Positions 1 through 10,289 are shown, counted from the stretch's first letter. The stretch is DNA of 64,000 bases from an uncultured Chitinophaga sp. (GCA_902168205.1 CABHOK010000011.1:124001-188000), one strand, 5' to 3'. The notes: a model not told the origin generated them from the sequence alone. Made by a program: numbers and translations.

Positions 1-2304
1 ATAAAGTCCATTGATGTACTCGATGCTCCAACACTGGCCATGCTGAAACGCGAACGCTATACCAACGATGGTCTTGCTATAGATCCTATATGGGAAGATC
101 CACAATACCAGACACAATTAACCGACTGGCAGGATGAGGTACTTGGAAAAGGTACGATAAACAACCTCGATGTATCCGTAAGTTCCGGTGGAGAAAAATC
201 TGCGTTCGCATTATCCGGTGGTGTATACAACGAACAGGGTATGATCCGGAATTCATACTTCAAGCGTTATAGCTTTCGTATAAACTCTGATCACAAGATC
301 AGCAGTAAATTTAAACTCGGACAGAATTTACAGATCACCACTCAGGCCGGTACAGCACCAAATACATTATCGGCACAGGATGGATTGGTGTGGAGTGCCA
401 TACGTTTTCATCCGGGATTACCGGTAAAACTGGCCGATGGCAGCTATAGTACATCACAGGTGAGTTCGCAGTTCGGCGATATCAACAACCCTATATTTAC
501 CATCGATACACAAGACAGACGTTCAACACGTTCGCGACTGCTGGGAAGTGTAAATGGAGATTTCGAAATATTCAAAGGTCTTCATGCCAAAGCGAACGTA
601 GCACTTGACGCGAGCTTCGGCGACTATCGTGAATTCAATATCCGCGTACTCAACCAGACACGTACCACCACCAACAATTCCAGAACAGTAAGTTCGTACA
701 AGAGCTATTCATTACTTCAGGAATATTTTCTGAACTATAACAAACAATTTGGTGTGCATGATGTAACGATTGTAGCGGGATACTCACAGCAAACATTCGA
801 TTATTCAGATATGTCTGCGCAGAAGAAAGATTTACCAAGCGAAGATCCGAGTCAGCGCTATCTTAATTCAGGCGGTACACTTACAAGTGCAACGGAAGGT
901 CGGTCGTACAATGCACTTCAATCTGCGTTCGGACGAGCAAACTATAGCTTGAAGAATAAATATCTGGCAACGGTAACATTTCGTGCCGATGCATCATCGC
1001 GATTTGCACCTGATAAGCGCTGGGGATACTTTCCTGCGTTTTCATTGGGATGGAGAATTTCGGAAGAACCATTCTTTACAAACATGACGAATGTTGTATC
1101 GAACCTCAAAATTACCGGAGGCTATGGCGAGTTGGGCAATTCCAATATTCCAGCCCTACAATATCTTTCGCTGATTAGCGGTGGCTACCGGTATTCGTTT
1201 GGCAATGAACAGACGCTTGGCTCGGCACAAAGTCTTATTGGTAATTTAAATATAGGGTGGGAGCGTGCTACTATGACTTCGTTTGGATTGGAAGCAGGAT
1301 TGTTTCAAAATAAAGTCGTAGCAACGCTCGGTTATTTTAACAAGCAGACCAAAGATATGTTGCTTGCACCTCCATCGCTTGGATCGATCGGAACAGCTAC
1401 CATTCCCTTTCAAAACGTTGGACAGCTTGAAAATAAAGGTGTGGAACTGGAGTTGAGTTATCGCAAAAGTGATGGACCGATCACCTATACTATAGCGGGT
1501 AATTTCAGCTATATCACCAACAAGGTTACAAAACTCTTTAACTCTAATTTCCTGTCGTCTCAATTATATGGACGAAGCAGTTCAGAGATTTCGCGCACGT
1601 ATGAAGGTCATCCTATCGCTACATTCTACGGTTGGAAAACAAATGGTTTATATCAGAACCAGTCAGAGATCGACAGCGATCCGAATATAACCGAAGACCC
1701 GCGAAGGTCTAACGGTCAGATACAACCGGGTGATGTTCGTTTCCTCGATCTGAATGGTGACCATGTGATCGATGATGAAGACAGAACAATAATCGGTAAT
1801 CCTACTCCTAAAATTACGTACGGTATAAATGCAGGTATAGAGTATAAAGGATTCGATGTAACGCTTTTCTTCCTCGGTTCTGCTAAAGTAGATATATACA
1901 ATGCCGATCGCATGCAGGGTATAGATCCTACGTATCCGTTCAATATGTACGCTGAAACGATAAATCGCTGGCATGGTGAAGGTACAAGTAACTCTATTCC
2001 CCGGATGACCACTGCACGGGACAACCTCAACCACAGAACGTCTGATATGTTTGTAGAGTCAGGCGCATTCTTCCGGTTGAAGAATGTAACGGTTGGCTAT
2101 ACTTTGCCGCAGAGTATCACCAATGTTGTTCGCATCAGCAAGGCACGCTTTTACGTAACGGGACAGAATATATTTATAATTACCAACTATAAAGGTATGG
2201 ATCCTGAACTCGGTATTGTGCAGGGAAATTTCCAGATGAATGTGGACTATGCGCAATACCCGCAGGCGCGCACATGGACAGTAGGTGCTCAATTATCATT
2301 CTAA
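1..2304 (+). CDS. SusC/RagA-family TonB-linked outer-membrane protein (5' truncated by window)
   Basis: This is the C-terminal part of a SusC-type outer-membrane beta-barrel that imports glycan fragments with TonB energy. The frame is open through base 1, so the apparent ATG at 40 is internal and the signal peptide, CarboxypepD-like domain and most of the plug lie outside the window. What is visible is the barrel: alternating amphipathic strands, the SusC-typical stretches 'LGWRISEEPFF', 'GGYGELGNSNIP' and 'GDVRFLDLNGDHVIDDEDR', and a terminal aromatic residue (…QLSF) as expected for barrel insertion. The SusD partner starts 19 bp downstream, which confirms the pair. The substrate cannot be read from this sequence; the nearby GH89 enzyme hints at GlcNAc-containing glycans (inference). 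Confidence 0.95.
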   Translation: MKSIDVLDAPTLAMLKRERYTNDGLAIDPIWEDPQYQTQLTDWQDEVLGKGTINNLDVSVSSGGEKSAFALSGGVYNEQGMIRNSYFKRYSFRINSDHKISSKFKLGQNLQITTQAGTAPNTLSAQDGLVWSAIRFHPGLPVKLADGSYSTSQVSSQFGDINNPIFTIDTQDRRSTRSRLLGSVNGDFEIFKGLHAKANVALDASFGDYREFNIRVLNQTRTTTNNSRTVSSYKSYSLLQEYFLNYNKQFGVHDVTIVAGYSQQTFDYSDMSAQKKDLPSEDPSQRYLNSGGTLTSATEGRSYNALQSAFGRANYSLKNKYLATVTFRADASSRFAPDKRWGYFPAFSLGWRISEEPFFTNMTNVVSNLKITGGYGELGNSNIPALQYLSLISGGYRYSFGNEQTLGSAQSLIGNLNIGWERATMTSFGLEAGLFQNKVVATLGYFNKQTKDMLLAPPSLGSIGTATIPFQNVGQLENKGVELELSYRKSDGPITYTIAGNFSYITNKVTKLFNSNFLSSQLYGRSSSEISRTYEGHPIATFYGWKTNGLYQNQSEIDSDPNITEDPRRSNGQIQPGDVRFLDLNGDHVIDDEDRTIIGNPTPKITYGINAGIEYKGFDVTLFFLGSAKVDIYNADRMQGIDPTYPFNMYAETINRWHGEGTSNSIPRMTTARDNLNHRTSDMFVESGAFFRLKNVTVGYTLPQSITNVVRISKARFYVTGQNIFIITNYKGMDPELGIVQGNFQMNVDYAQYPQARTWTVGAQLSF

Positions 2305-2323
2305 ACTATAAGCGATCAGAATT

Positions 2324-3778
2324 ATGAAACCTATACTAAAAATTTCAGCGTTGCTTCTGGTTGTCATGGTAACCTTCACGCAGTGTAAAGATGACTTGTT
2401 GGAATCTACCGCCTACGGTCAGGCTACCAGTCAGCAATTCTGGCGTAATGGTGATGATGTTGTATCGGCAGTCAATGCTATATATGAACCGCTGTTGCAG
2501 GAAAATTACTTCGGTCATTTCGAGCGCACGTGGGATATACAGTCGGATGATATGTGGCGGGCAGGTGACCATGCCGAAGATCAATCGATCGAATACTTTA
2601 CCTATGATGCGAGTAATCCGAAACTGATTGATACCTGGAAGTGGCGCTATGAAATGATATCACGCGCCAACGCAGTGCTCATCAACGCACCGGATGTAGA
2701 GATGGACCAGGCTATAAAAAACAGAAGTCTGGGTGAAGCTTATTTCCTTCGCGGCTTCAGTTACTGGAGACACTACCTGGTGCACGGTGAAGTTCCGCTG
2801 TTTCTGGAAGCTGATGTTACTTCGGGCATCATCAATAAACCCAAGGCTACACTGGCGGAAGTGCAGGCTCAGATCGAATCAGACTTTTTAAAGGCAGCTG
2901 AGTTGTTGCCAGAGTCTTATCAGGCAGAGACGGAAAATCTCGGGCGTGTATCACGCGGTACTGCGTATGGCTTTCTTGCCAAGTTCTATTTATATACGGA
3001 ACAGTTTCAGAAAGCGATCGATGCGGGTATACACGTAACTGAGAATGCACAGTATGCATTGGCTGATAACTTTGAAGATAATTTTACAATTGCTACCGAG
3101 AACAATCCGGAAATTCTGTTCTCCATGCAATACAAAGCCAACTGGACAACGGATAATACACCACAGATATATACTACGCCTCGTCCATGGGGGGGATGGG
3201 ATTTCCGTGAACCTGTACAAGATCTTGTAGATGAATTTGAACCTGACGATCCGAGACTTGGGTATACTGTATTCCAGGTTGGTGAGATGGTTGACCTTGG
3301 TGGTGATGCCGGTGTGCAGGAGTATACCACTGATCTTTCTACTTCCGGGTATCATTTTAAAAAGTTTGCTTCATGGGTGAACGGTGGCTTGAATTCCGAT
3401 CAGAATGCTCCCATACTTCGCTCGGCAGATGTATACCTGTTGGTGGCAGAAGCCAGGATACGAGCCGGACAGAATGGTGATGCGGAGCTGAATGCAGTGC
3501 GAGAGAGAAATGGTCTCGACCCCATCACGAATGCTACTATGGAAGATATCATTCACGAACGCAGGGTAGAACTTGCCGGTGAGAATGAACGCCACCAGGA
3601 TCTGCTGCGTTGGGACAAGGCCGGCATCATTGACATCGTTGCGTTCTATGCTATCAATCGCGGTTCGTTAAAGCCGGGCAGAACATTTCAAAGACCCAAG
3701 CATTATTACTTTCCGATACCGCAGCGTGAGATCGACCTGAGTAATGGCGTGCTGATACAGAATGAAAACTATAGATAG
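2324..3778 (+). CDS. SusD/RagB-family glycan-binding lipoprotein
   Basis: Outer-membrane surface lipoprotein that caps the SusC barrel and captures oligosaccharides. The 484-residue length is normal for SusD. A lipoprotein signal ends in a lipobox-like TFTQC with Cys21, and the Lys-Asp-Asp after the Cys resembles a Bacteroidota surface-export signal. TPR-like helices follow, with the family motifs 'GEAYFLRGFSYW' and 'RGTAYGFLAKFYLYT', and the C-terminal SusD signature around 'ERRVELAGENERHQDLLRW'. It follows SusC by 19 bp and is surely co-transcribed. A rho-independent terminator lies about 60 bp after the stop. Confidence 0.95.
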   Translation: MKPILKISALLLVVMVTFTQCKDDLLESTAYGQATSQQFWRNGDDVVSAVNAIYEPLLQENYFGHFERTWDIQSDDMWRAGDHAEDQSIEYFTYDASNPKLIDTWKWRYEMISRANAVLINAPDVEMDQAIKNRSLGEAYFLRGFSYWRHYLVHGEVPLFLEADVTSGIINKPKATLAEVQAQIESDFLKAAELLPESYQAETENLGRVSRGTAYGFLAKFYLYTEQFQKAIDAGIHVTENAQYALADNFEDNFTIATENNPEILFSMQYKANWTTDNTPQIYTTPRPWGGWDFREPVQDLVDEFEPDDPRLGYTVFQVGEMVDLGGDAGVQEYTTDLSTSGYHFKKFASWVNGGLNSDQNAPILRSADVYLLVAEARIRAGQNGDAELNAVRERNGLDPITNATMEDIIHERRVELAGENERHQDLLRWDKAGIIDIVAFYAINRGSLKPGRTFQRPKHYYFPIPQREIDLSNGVLIQNENYR

Positions 3779-3838
3779 TATAGATACTTCGGATAAGACA
3801 CTGCTATAGTGGCTTTTCCCGGGTTTGGGATGAGTGAG

Positions 3839-3868
3839 CTCCTTTTGTGAAAACAAAGGGAGTTTTTT
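3839..3868 (+). terminator. Rho-independent terminator after susD
   Basis: A 9-bp stem (3839-3847 with 3854-3862, one G-T pair) encloses a TGAAAA loop and is followed by six T residues. It sits 61 bp downstream of the SusD stop and ends the SusC/SusD transcript. Confidence 0.8.
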
Positions 3869-3898
3869 ATATAATCAATAAGCAAAAACCTGGTATAG

Positions 3899-4321
3899 AT
3901 GCATATAAATATTCGTGCAGGATTTATGGCTATCGTCACGGCGGTATCTGTGACATTATATCAATGTTCTGGTCGCAACAGTATGCAATCACTGGAAGGA
4001 ACGTGGCGGATGGATTCGGTATACTCGTACTACAACGGATTTGCCTTTACCCGCAAAGATATTTTGGACGAACCGCTACAACGCTATGAACCCGATGGCA
4101 GTTTGGTTATGACGCTCAACGAAGAATCGCGTACGTTTTATTTTTCTATGCCTGTACGTGATAGTCTTGTACACCTGGCACCTGATAAATCGGTTATCGA
4201 TAAATTCGCAATCATTGCATTGGACAATGATGTACTTGCTTTAAAGAAGTCATTGAATCCTGTCTTTAAAGGGCCGCAACAGGAGCGATACGAAGTGCGT
4301 TACTTTTCGAAAGTAAAATAA
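3899..4321 (+). CDS. Small lipocalin-like lipoprotein, function unknown
   Basis: A 140-residue protein with a hydrophobic N-terminus ending in a possible lipobox (VTLYQC), so probably a lipoprotein. The mature part begins 'SLEGTWRMDSV', which resembles the opening strand of lipocalin-like domains found in many Bacteroidota lipoproteins; the rest is predicted beta-rich. Function is unknown. An alternative start is the internal Met10, which would give a more compact signal peptide. It lies downstream of the susD terminator, so it may have its own promoter, and it is convergent with the large VCBS gene with only 17 bp between the stops. Confidence 0.7.
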   Translation: MHINIRAGFMAIVTAVSVTLYQCSGRNSMQSLEGTWRMDSVYSYYNGFAFTRKDILDEPLQRYEPDGSLVMTLNEESRTFYFSMPVRDSLVHLAPDKSVIDKFAIIALDNDVLALKKSLNPVFKGPQQERYEVRYFSKVK

Positions 4322-4338
4322 CAATCCTGAATTTGTTG

Positions 4339-7300
4339 TCAGGGAAATGTTACAGTTCTCGATGTTCCGGTATAACTATATATAACCGCTTGCTTTACAT
4401 CCGGAGTTACGGCAAGTCTGCGGGATGATTGTGATAGATAGCCACTGCTATAGTAAAATTCATGTTTTGATTTTTTACCGTTAGCATGTGTCATAATCGC
4501 ATAGGCATCATTTGCCTGGATAGCAATATACTTACCGGGTGTGACGGTATTCTCAAATACCTTTAGCGTATCGTTATTCTGTGTTGCCAGCAAAAGAAGT
4601 CTTCCTTTTCCATCCACCAGCTCACTCAGTGCTTTGGCATTTCCATCGATCAGTAAGCCGCTTTGTTTGATCGATAGCGGTAGAAACGTTCCGTTGCCAT
4701 TGCCGTGTAGTATCATTCCTTTAAATGCATCGTATCGGCCGGTGAGTACATCGGGTGCGTATGAGTTTCCACTCAGAGCTATATCGATATGACCATCGCT
4801 GTTGTAGTCATCTACCGATATGCCATATACCGGGGCAACCTGTGTCTGTAACGGTAAGGGTACCAGTTTCCAACCTGCTGCTCCGTTGTTTTCGAGGTAG
4901 CATGATTGAAGTATATCGCTTCGAAGAATAGTCGGTGCTGTGGTTGCCCCGGCAAACATGCTTTCCATTGTTGCATCGGAATATACTTTATAGCTTGGAT
5001 ATTTTTTCTTGAACTGCACAAGCTGTAGAAAAAGATCATCACGCGGATGTGCGGGACGGTTTACACCCTGGATATAGTGTGCCAGTATAGCATCTTGTGT
5101 GCCATCCTGGTTAAAATCTCCGGTGCATATACTCACCGGTTGATCAGGGTATATTTTATAGCGCGTGTTCAGACCGAGGTTTCCTACAATGAAATCTATA
5201 TCGCCATCTTCATCAAAGTCACCGCCTTGTATACTGTTCCACCAACCGGTAGAGTTCGCGACAGTCGCTTTATCTTTTGCCTGTACAAATTTACCCTGCT
5301 TGTTTTTGAAAATGGTGATTGGCATCCATTCGCCAACAACAACCAGGTCTGTTTGATTGTCGTTATCAACATCACTCCAGGTTGCCGCAGACACCATGCC
5401 TATATTTTTCAAGCCTGCTGCCACGAGGTCCGTAACATCTGTAAAGCGGCCGTTATTATTTTGATAGATATAGCTTTCGCCAGCTTGCGGGTAATGTTGT
5501 GGTGTCAACCGTCCTCCTATAAAAAGATCGAGATCACCATCGGCATCATAATCGGCAGCTGTTACACATGAGCCGCTTGCTGCTGAAACAGGAAGAGCAT
5601 CTTGGCTATAACTGAAATTGCCGTGACCATCGTTGCTATAGAGACGATCGCGATAGTACGGTGAACCCGCAGCAAATTCGTTTCCGCCACTTACTATATA
5701 TAGATCGTTATCGTGGTCGCCATCGGCATCGAACAATAATACGCCTATATCTTCTTCAAACTTCTTTTCGTGCGTCAGCACTTTACTGCTAAAGGTTCCA
5801 TTCTTCTGTTGAACGAAAAACTGCCCAGATTGATTATAGGCTCCCCCAATGAAGAAATCATCGAGACCGTCACCATTGATATCTCCGATAGCTATACCCG
5901 GACCGTCTTCCGAAAACTTATGTGGGATTAGCGGCTGAATTTTAAAATCTGCGTATTCGGTTTCATGGTGTATATAGGTAATGTTTCGGTCGACTTGCTT
6001 GAACAGTGGCTGCGATTGATCCTGTTTAGTTGATACATCGATTGTTTTTGCATCGCTATATTTGATGGTAAGGGTCTGATCAGCGGACAACTGTTTAAGT
6101 AATTGTTGCTTCCCGTCTGGCCATTGAATGCGTACGGAGTCTATCGTTTTAAGTTGTGCTAATCCGAAATGAAGTCCTTGCTCTACTGAGGACTGATAGC
6201 CTCTGTAGGGATAGTTTTCCTGGAATTGAAATGTGGAATCGGTATATAGCCAGACCTTCGCACCATAACCCTGTATATTTCCGGAAGCACCTTCAAACTT
6301 TAATTTTAGAAAATGATTTTGTGTCAGCTTATCGGAATGATTTTGAAATATAAATGCAGGCCCGTCTATATTGTTGGTTATATAATCAAGATCACCATCG
6401 TTATCAAGGTCGGCATAGGCTGCTCCGGTGGAATAGGAGGGTAAGGTAAAGCCCCACGCGGCAGACTGATTGCTGAAGGTAAGATCGCCTTTATTTTTGA
6501 AAGCAAAGATGGGTATATGTGCACCTTCTATACTTTGAATGGCGTTGAGCAGTTTTTTCTTTACCGATTCATTGTAGCCATGGTTCATAAACTCGTGCAT
6601 CTTGTAACTGGCAAAATCGCGATTGGTTATGTCGCGGGCATAACCGTTCGTAATCAGCAAGTCTTTCCAGCCGTCATTATCGATATCTGCGAACAGCGGG
6701 CTCCAGCTCCAGTCTGTAGCTTCGATGCCCGCGAGTTGTCCTATTTCACTAAAGAGCGGTTGCCCTGCCAGAGATTCTCCAACGTTTAGCTGCAATGTAT
6801 TGCGCATGAACTGCGGTGTATATCCATAGGCAATTTCTGAACGGTAGCGATCATAATTCGTGGAGCCAAACATCATTTTCTGTCGCTTGTTATCTGGTGG
6901 CAACATATCAACCGCTACAACATCCGGCAATCCATCATTGTTGAAATCAGAAACATCGTTGCCCATGGCGGAGTAACTTGTGTGTTTGAAGTACTGCGAC
7001 AGACGATCGGTAAATGTACCGTTGCGATTATTGATATAGAGCAAGTCGTTGGACAGATAGTCATTCGAGACATAGATATCAGACCAACCGTCATTGTTGA
7101 TGTCGCATATTGATATTCCTAATCCATAGCCTTCTATTGTGATGCCTGCTTCCGTTGAGACATTGGTAAACGTGTTGTTGCCATTGTTCCGATAGAGGCG
7201 GTCGGTGTTGATCATTTCTCCCTTTACCCGTTTCGTTCGGATCACGTTCGGACCGGTCCGATCGGTTGTGTTGGTAAGGATATATACATCCAGGTCGCCA

Positions 7301-7923
7301 TCTTTATCATAGTCAAAAAATGCTGCTTGTACCGAATGACCGGTATCGGCAAGTCCATATTCTTTTGCTTTCTCGGTAAATGTATTGTTGCCGTTGTTGA
7401 TATAGAGTTCGTTAGCACGTTTGGTTGAATCAGTTGAAGGACCTGCATAGCATACATATATATCCAGCCAGTGATCCTGGTTGATGTCAATCATCGAAAC
7501 GCCAGTCGCCCATTTACCGGAGGAAGGTATGCCTGCTTGCTTGGTAATGTCTTCAAATTTAAAATGACCACGATTCAGATAAAGCTTGCTGGCCGACATG
7601 TTGGCTGCGAAAAATATATCCTGCAGTCCATCGTTGTTAATGTCACCTGCGCCAACACCGGCACCGTTATAAAAGTACTCGAACGTGATGATGTTTAGGT
7701 CTTCGTCTTCTTTCAGATTATTGGCAAAGTCAATTCCGGTTTCAACGGCCGGAAGTAATTCCATCAGGTAAGTTTTCTTTTCTGGTGTGGTACACGAAGC
7801 AAAAAAACATACCAGTATGACAGCATGAAATATACTTCCTTTATGGAGCGTTTTGAGTTTGCGATCTGTGGATGTGCGTGTGCTTCTAAAGATGGTGCTA
7901 TAGGTCGCTTTTGCAGGCTTCAT
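4339..7923 (-). CDS. Large VCBS/FG-GAP repeat lipoprotein with ASPIC/UnbV domain
   Basis: A 1194-residue surface or periplasmic protein made of beta-propeller repeats. Calcium-binding-like loops of the form DxNxDGxxD occur throughout (for example 'DINNDGLQDIFF', 'DYDKDGDLDVYI', 'DIDNDGWKDLLI', 'DFDEDGDIDFIV'). Around residues 535-620 is an ASPIC/UnbV domain (from 'LKLKFEG' to 'DSVRIQWPDGKQ'), which splits the repeats into two propeller blocks. The N-terminus has a long basic segment and then a hydrophobic stretch ending FFASC (Cys44), a likely lipoprotein signal. Proteins of this size and architecture are often encoded next to SusC/SusD pairs, as here, but their role is not firmly established. 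Binding of a glycan or another surface ligand is inference. Confidence 0.9.
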   Translation of the reverse strand: MKPAKATYSTIFRSTRTSTDRKLKTLHKGSIFHAVILVCFFASCTTPEKKTYLMELLPAVETGIDFANNLKEDEDLNIITFEYFYNGAGVGAGDINNDGLQDIFFAANMSASKLYLNRGHFKFEDITKQAGIPSSGKWATGVSMIDINQDHWLDIYVCYAGPSTDSTKRANELYINNGNNTFTEKAKEYGLADTGHSVQAAFFDYDKDGDLDVYILTNTTDRTGPNVIRTKRVKGEMINTDRLYRNNGNNTFTNVSTEAGITIEGYGLGISICDINNDGWSDIYVSNDYLSNDLLYINNRNGTFTDRLSQYFKHTSYSAMGNDVSDFNNDGLPDVVAVDMLPPDNKRQKMMFGSTNYDRYRSEIAYGYTPQFMRNTLQLNVGESLAGQPLFSEIGQLAGIEATDWSWSPLFADIDNDGWKDLLITNGYARDITNRDFASYKMHEFMNHGYNESVKKKLLNAIQSIEGAHIPIFAFKNKGDLTFSNQSAAWGFTLPSYSTGAAYADLDNDGDLDYITNNIDGPAFIFQNHSDKLTQNHFLKLKFEGASGNIQGYGAKVWLYTDSTFQFQENYPYRGYQSSVEQGLHFGLAQLKTIDSVRIQWPDGKQQLLKQLSADQTLTIKYSDAKTIDVSTKQDQSQPLFKQVDRNITYIHHETEYADFKIQPLIPHKFSEDGPGIAIGDINGDGLDDFFIGGAYNQSGQFFVQQKNGTFSSKVLTHEKKFEEDIGVLLFDADGDHDNDLYIVSGGNEFAAGSPYYRDRLYSNDGHGNFSYSQDALPVSAASGSCVTAADYDADGDLDLFIGGRLTPQHYPQAGESYIYQNNNGRFTDVTDLVAAGLKNIGMVSAATWSDVDNDNQTDLVVVGEWMPITIFKNKQGKFVQAKDKATVANSTGWWNSIQGGDFDEDGDIDFIVGNLGLNTRYKIYPDQPVSICTGDFNQDGTQDAILAHYIQGVNRPAHPRDDLFLQLVQFKKKYPSYKVYSDATMESMFAGATTAPTILRSDILQSCYLENNGAAGWKLVPLPLQTQVAPVYGISVDDYNSDGHIDIALSGNSYAPDVLTGRYDAFKGMILHGNGNGTFLPLSIKQSGLLIDGNAKALSELVDGKGRLLLLATQNNDTLKVFENTVTPGKYIAIQANDAYAIMTHANGKKSKHEFYYSSGYLSQSSRRLAVTPDVKQAVIYSYTGTSRTVTFP

Positions 7924-7987
7924 GGTGTCCTAAGTTAGCGAGCAATCCAATGGTACACAGGTATATCGCAATAAAAATATTTTTTCA

Positions 7988-8019
7988 TTTGTTGTCAGGG
8001 CGAAATGTATGTATAGTTG
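7988..8019 (+). promoter_or_regulatory. Candidate promoter of the GH89 gene
   Basis: TTTG at 7988-7991, 20 bp, then TATAGTTG at 8012-8019. This is one mismatch from the Bacteroidota TTTG / TAnnTTTG promoter. Initiation here would give a leader of about 40 nt before the ATG at 8064. Confidence 0.4.
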
Positions 8020-8063
8020 TATTAATAAACTGTAATGTTCCGAAAGTAAAAAACACCGACTGT

Positions 8064-10289
8064 ATGAATAGATTTGTATCAGGTTTAATAGTGTTTGTCT
8101 GCATCGCTGTGCTGATGGGATGCAGCCAGTCTGCCACCATAGATGACAAGAAGCAAGACGATGCAGCCACAGCGCTTCTGAAACGCATTGTGAAAGATAA
8201 AGCAGGTTCGTTTCTGATCGAATACATTCCACAAGACAACGGTAAAGATGTATACGAGCTGGAGAGTAACGGTGATAAGATTGTGTTGCGTGGAAATAAT
8301 GCTGTAGCGGTGGCCTCTGCTCTCAACCATTACCTGAAACATTTTTGTCATCAACATTACGCCTGGGATAAACTGGACGTTACGTTGCCCGATGTATTGC
8401 CGGTGGTCTCTGCGAAAGTTAGACGTGTGTCTCCCTATAAATATCGCTACTATCTCAATTACTGTACATTCAATTATACCATGGCCTGGTGGGACTGGGA
8501 ACGGTGGCAACGTGAAATAGACTGGATGGCGCTGCATGGTATTAACATGCCGCTGGCGCTTACGGGTGAAGAAGCTATATGGAACGATGTATACCATACG
8601 ATGGGTTTTACCGACAAAGAGCTTGAGACATTTTTTACAGGGCCTTCTTACTTCTCATGGTTCTGGATGGGAAACATCGATGCATGGGGCGGACCTCTGC
8701 CACAAAACTGGATGGACACGCACAAAGATCTTCAGAAAAAAATACTGGCACAGGAGAGAGCGTTGGGCATGACTCCTGTATTACCTGCCTTTACCGGTCA
8801 CGTGCCACCGGCATTCAAAGATAAATTTCCAAATGCCAAGTTGAAGAAGACAAACTGGGAGGCAGGCTTTAATGATGTATATATACTCGATGCCGAAGAC
8901 TCGTTGTTTGAAAAAGTAGGTGCGCTATTTCTGGAAGCACAAACACGTGAATATGGTACCGATCATTTTTACTCGGCCGATACGTTTAATGAAAATGTTC
9001 CGCCTACAAATGATACTACATTTCTGAAACAGATCAGTAACAAGGTATATAAATCGATGGCCAATACTGATCCGCAGGCGGTGTGGCTTATGCAGGGATG
9101 GATGTTTCATTACAACGATGAATACTGGAAACCTGCACAGATAAAAGCAATTCTTTCGGGTGTACCGGAAGATCGTATGATTGTACTGGATTTATATAGC
9201 GAGAGCCACCCGGTATGGCAACAGACGGATGCCTACTATGGCAAGACTCCGTGGATATGGAATATGCTGCAGAACTTTGGAGGCAACGTAGCGATGTTTG
9301 GAAGAATGCGTAACGTAGCGGCCGATCCGTCTGCAGCGTTGCACGATGCAAAATCAGGAAAGTTAACAGGCATTGGTCTTACACCCGAAGGTATTGAACA
9401 GAACCCTGCGCTCTTTGAACTCATGCTGGAGAATGTGTGGCAGAGTGAAGCGATCAATCTGGACAACTGGCTGAAAGATTATGCGACAGCGCGATACGGT
9501 TCTGAAAATGCTTCGATCAATGAAGCGTGGACTATATTGAAGAATACAGTATATAGCGGTGGCCTTGGTGAGGGTGGCTCTGAATCGATTATCGTGGCAC
9601 GTCCTACATTCTCGATACAAGGACATCGTGTGCTGACCAAACTCGATTATGATCCGGTAGAACTTGCTAAAGCATGGAAGATATTTGTTGACAACGCAGA
9701 TGCATTTAAAGATAACACCGGGTATCGATACGACCTGGTGGATATTACACGGCAGGTATTGGCGAATTATGCTTCGCCCTTGCAACAGTCTATAGCAACC
9801 GCTTACAGCAAGAAAGATATTGCATCATTTAAGAAATATAGTACTGAGTTCATTCAGTTGATTGATGATATGGATACGTTATTGAGTACACATCCGGATT
9901 TTCTTTTGGGCAAATGGATTGACGATGCGCGCAGTTGGGGTGTTACCCCTGAGGAGAAAAACCTGTATGAGTTTAACGCCCGTGACCTGGTAACACTTTG
10001 GGGTGATAAGAATAGCGAACTGCACGAATACTCCAATCGCCAATGGGCCGGGTTACTGAAAGATTTTTACAAACCTCGCTGGCAACAATTCTTTACCTAT
10101 ATCGAACAAAGCATGGTGCAACGGAAAACTCCTGACCTGGCTACGTTCGAAACAAAACTGAAAGATTGGGAATGGCAATGGGTAAATTCTACCAAAGAAA
10201 AATATTCACCAACCGCGCAGGGAAATTCAATTGATATAGCGAAGGTTATATATGGGAAGTATCATTCCAGGATTACTGCGATGCCGTAG
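8064..10289 (+). CDS. Alpha-N-acetylglucosaminidase, GH89 family, lipoprotein
   Basis: Exo-enzyme releasing terminal alpha-linked GlcNAc, related to human NAGLU and clostridial GH89 enzymes. I start at 8064 because it gives a clean lipoprotein signal (ends VLMGC, Cys20); the open frame reaches 7911 but the added 51 residues look non-coding. Order: N-terminal NAGLU domain (about 25-110), TIM-barrel domain (about 120-455), helical C-terminal domain. Family motifs include 'NMPLALTGEEAIW' and 'NFGGNVAMFGRMRNV'. The likely acid/base is Glu310 in 'DTFNEN' and the likely nucleophile Glu442 in 'LTPEGIEQN', matching the human E316/E446 contexts. The 741-residue length is usual. It is divergent from the VCBS gene and close to the SusC/SusD pair, so it probably trims the glycan handled there. 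Confidence 0.94.
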   Translation: MNRFVSGLIVFVCIAVLMGCSQSATIDDKKQDDAATALLKRIVKDKAGSFLIEYIPQDNGKDVYELESNGDKIVLRGNNAVAVASALNHYLKHFCHQHYAWDKLDVTLPDVLPVVSAKVRRVSPYKYRYYLNYCTFNYTMAWWDWERWQREIDWMALHGINMPLALTGEEAIWNDVYHTMGFTDKELETFFTGPSYFSWFWMGNIDAWGGPLPQNWMDTHKDLQKKILAQERALGMTPVLPAFTGHVPPAFKDKFPNAKLKKTNWEAGFNDVYILDAEDSLFEKVGALFLEAQTREYGTDHFYSADTFNENVPPTNDTTFLKQISNKVYKSMANTDPQAVWLMQGWMFHYNDEYWKPAQIKAILSGVPEDRMIVLDLYSESHPVWQQTDAYYGKTPWIWNMLQNFGGNVAMFGRMRNVAADPSAALHDAKSGKLTGIGLTPEGIEQNPALFELMLENVWQSEAINLDNWLKDYATARYGSENASINEAWTILKNTVYSGGLGEGGSESIIVARPTFSIQGHRVLTKLDYDPVELAKAWKIFVDNADAFKDNTGYRYDLVDITRQVLANYASPLQQSIATAYSKKDIASFKKYSTEFIQLIDDMDTLLSTHPDFLLGKWIDDARSWGVTPEEKNLYEFNARDLVTLWGDKNSELHEYSNRQWAGLLKDFYKPRWQQFFTYIEQSMVQRKTPDLATFETKLKDWEWQWVNSTKEKYSPTAQGNSIDIAKVIYGKYHSRITAMP

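Noticed and set aside
5047-5571. A 174-codon plus-strand frame inside the VCBS gene
   Set aside because: Antisense to a strongly coding repeat protein; translation has no domain signature.
4332-8003. Word TTGTTGTCAGGG present at 4336 and 7989, flanking the VCBS gene, as possible direct repeats of a mobile insertion
   Set aside because: Only about 12 bp, no transposase or integrase, and the gene matches its neighbours in composition; chance is the simpler explanation.
7911-8063. N-terminal extension of the GH89 protein
   Set aside because: It overlaps the divergent VCBS gene start and the intergenic promoter region; the ATG at 8064 gives a proper lipoprotein signal.
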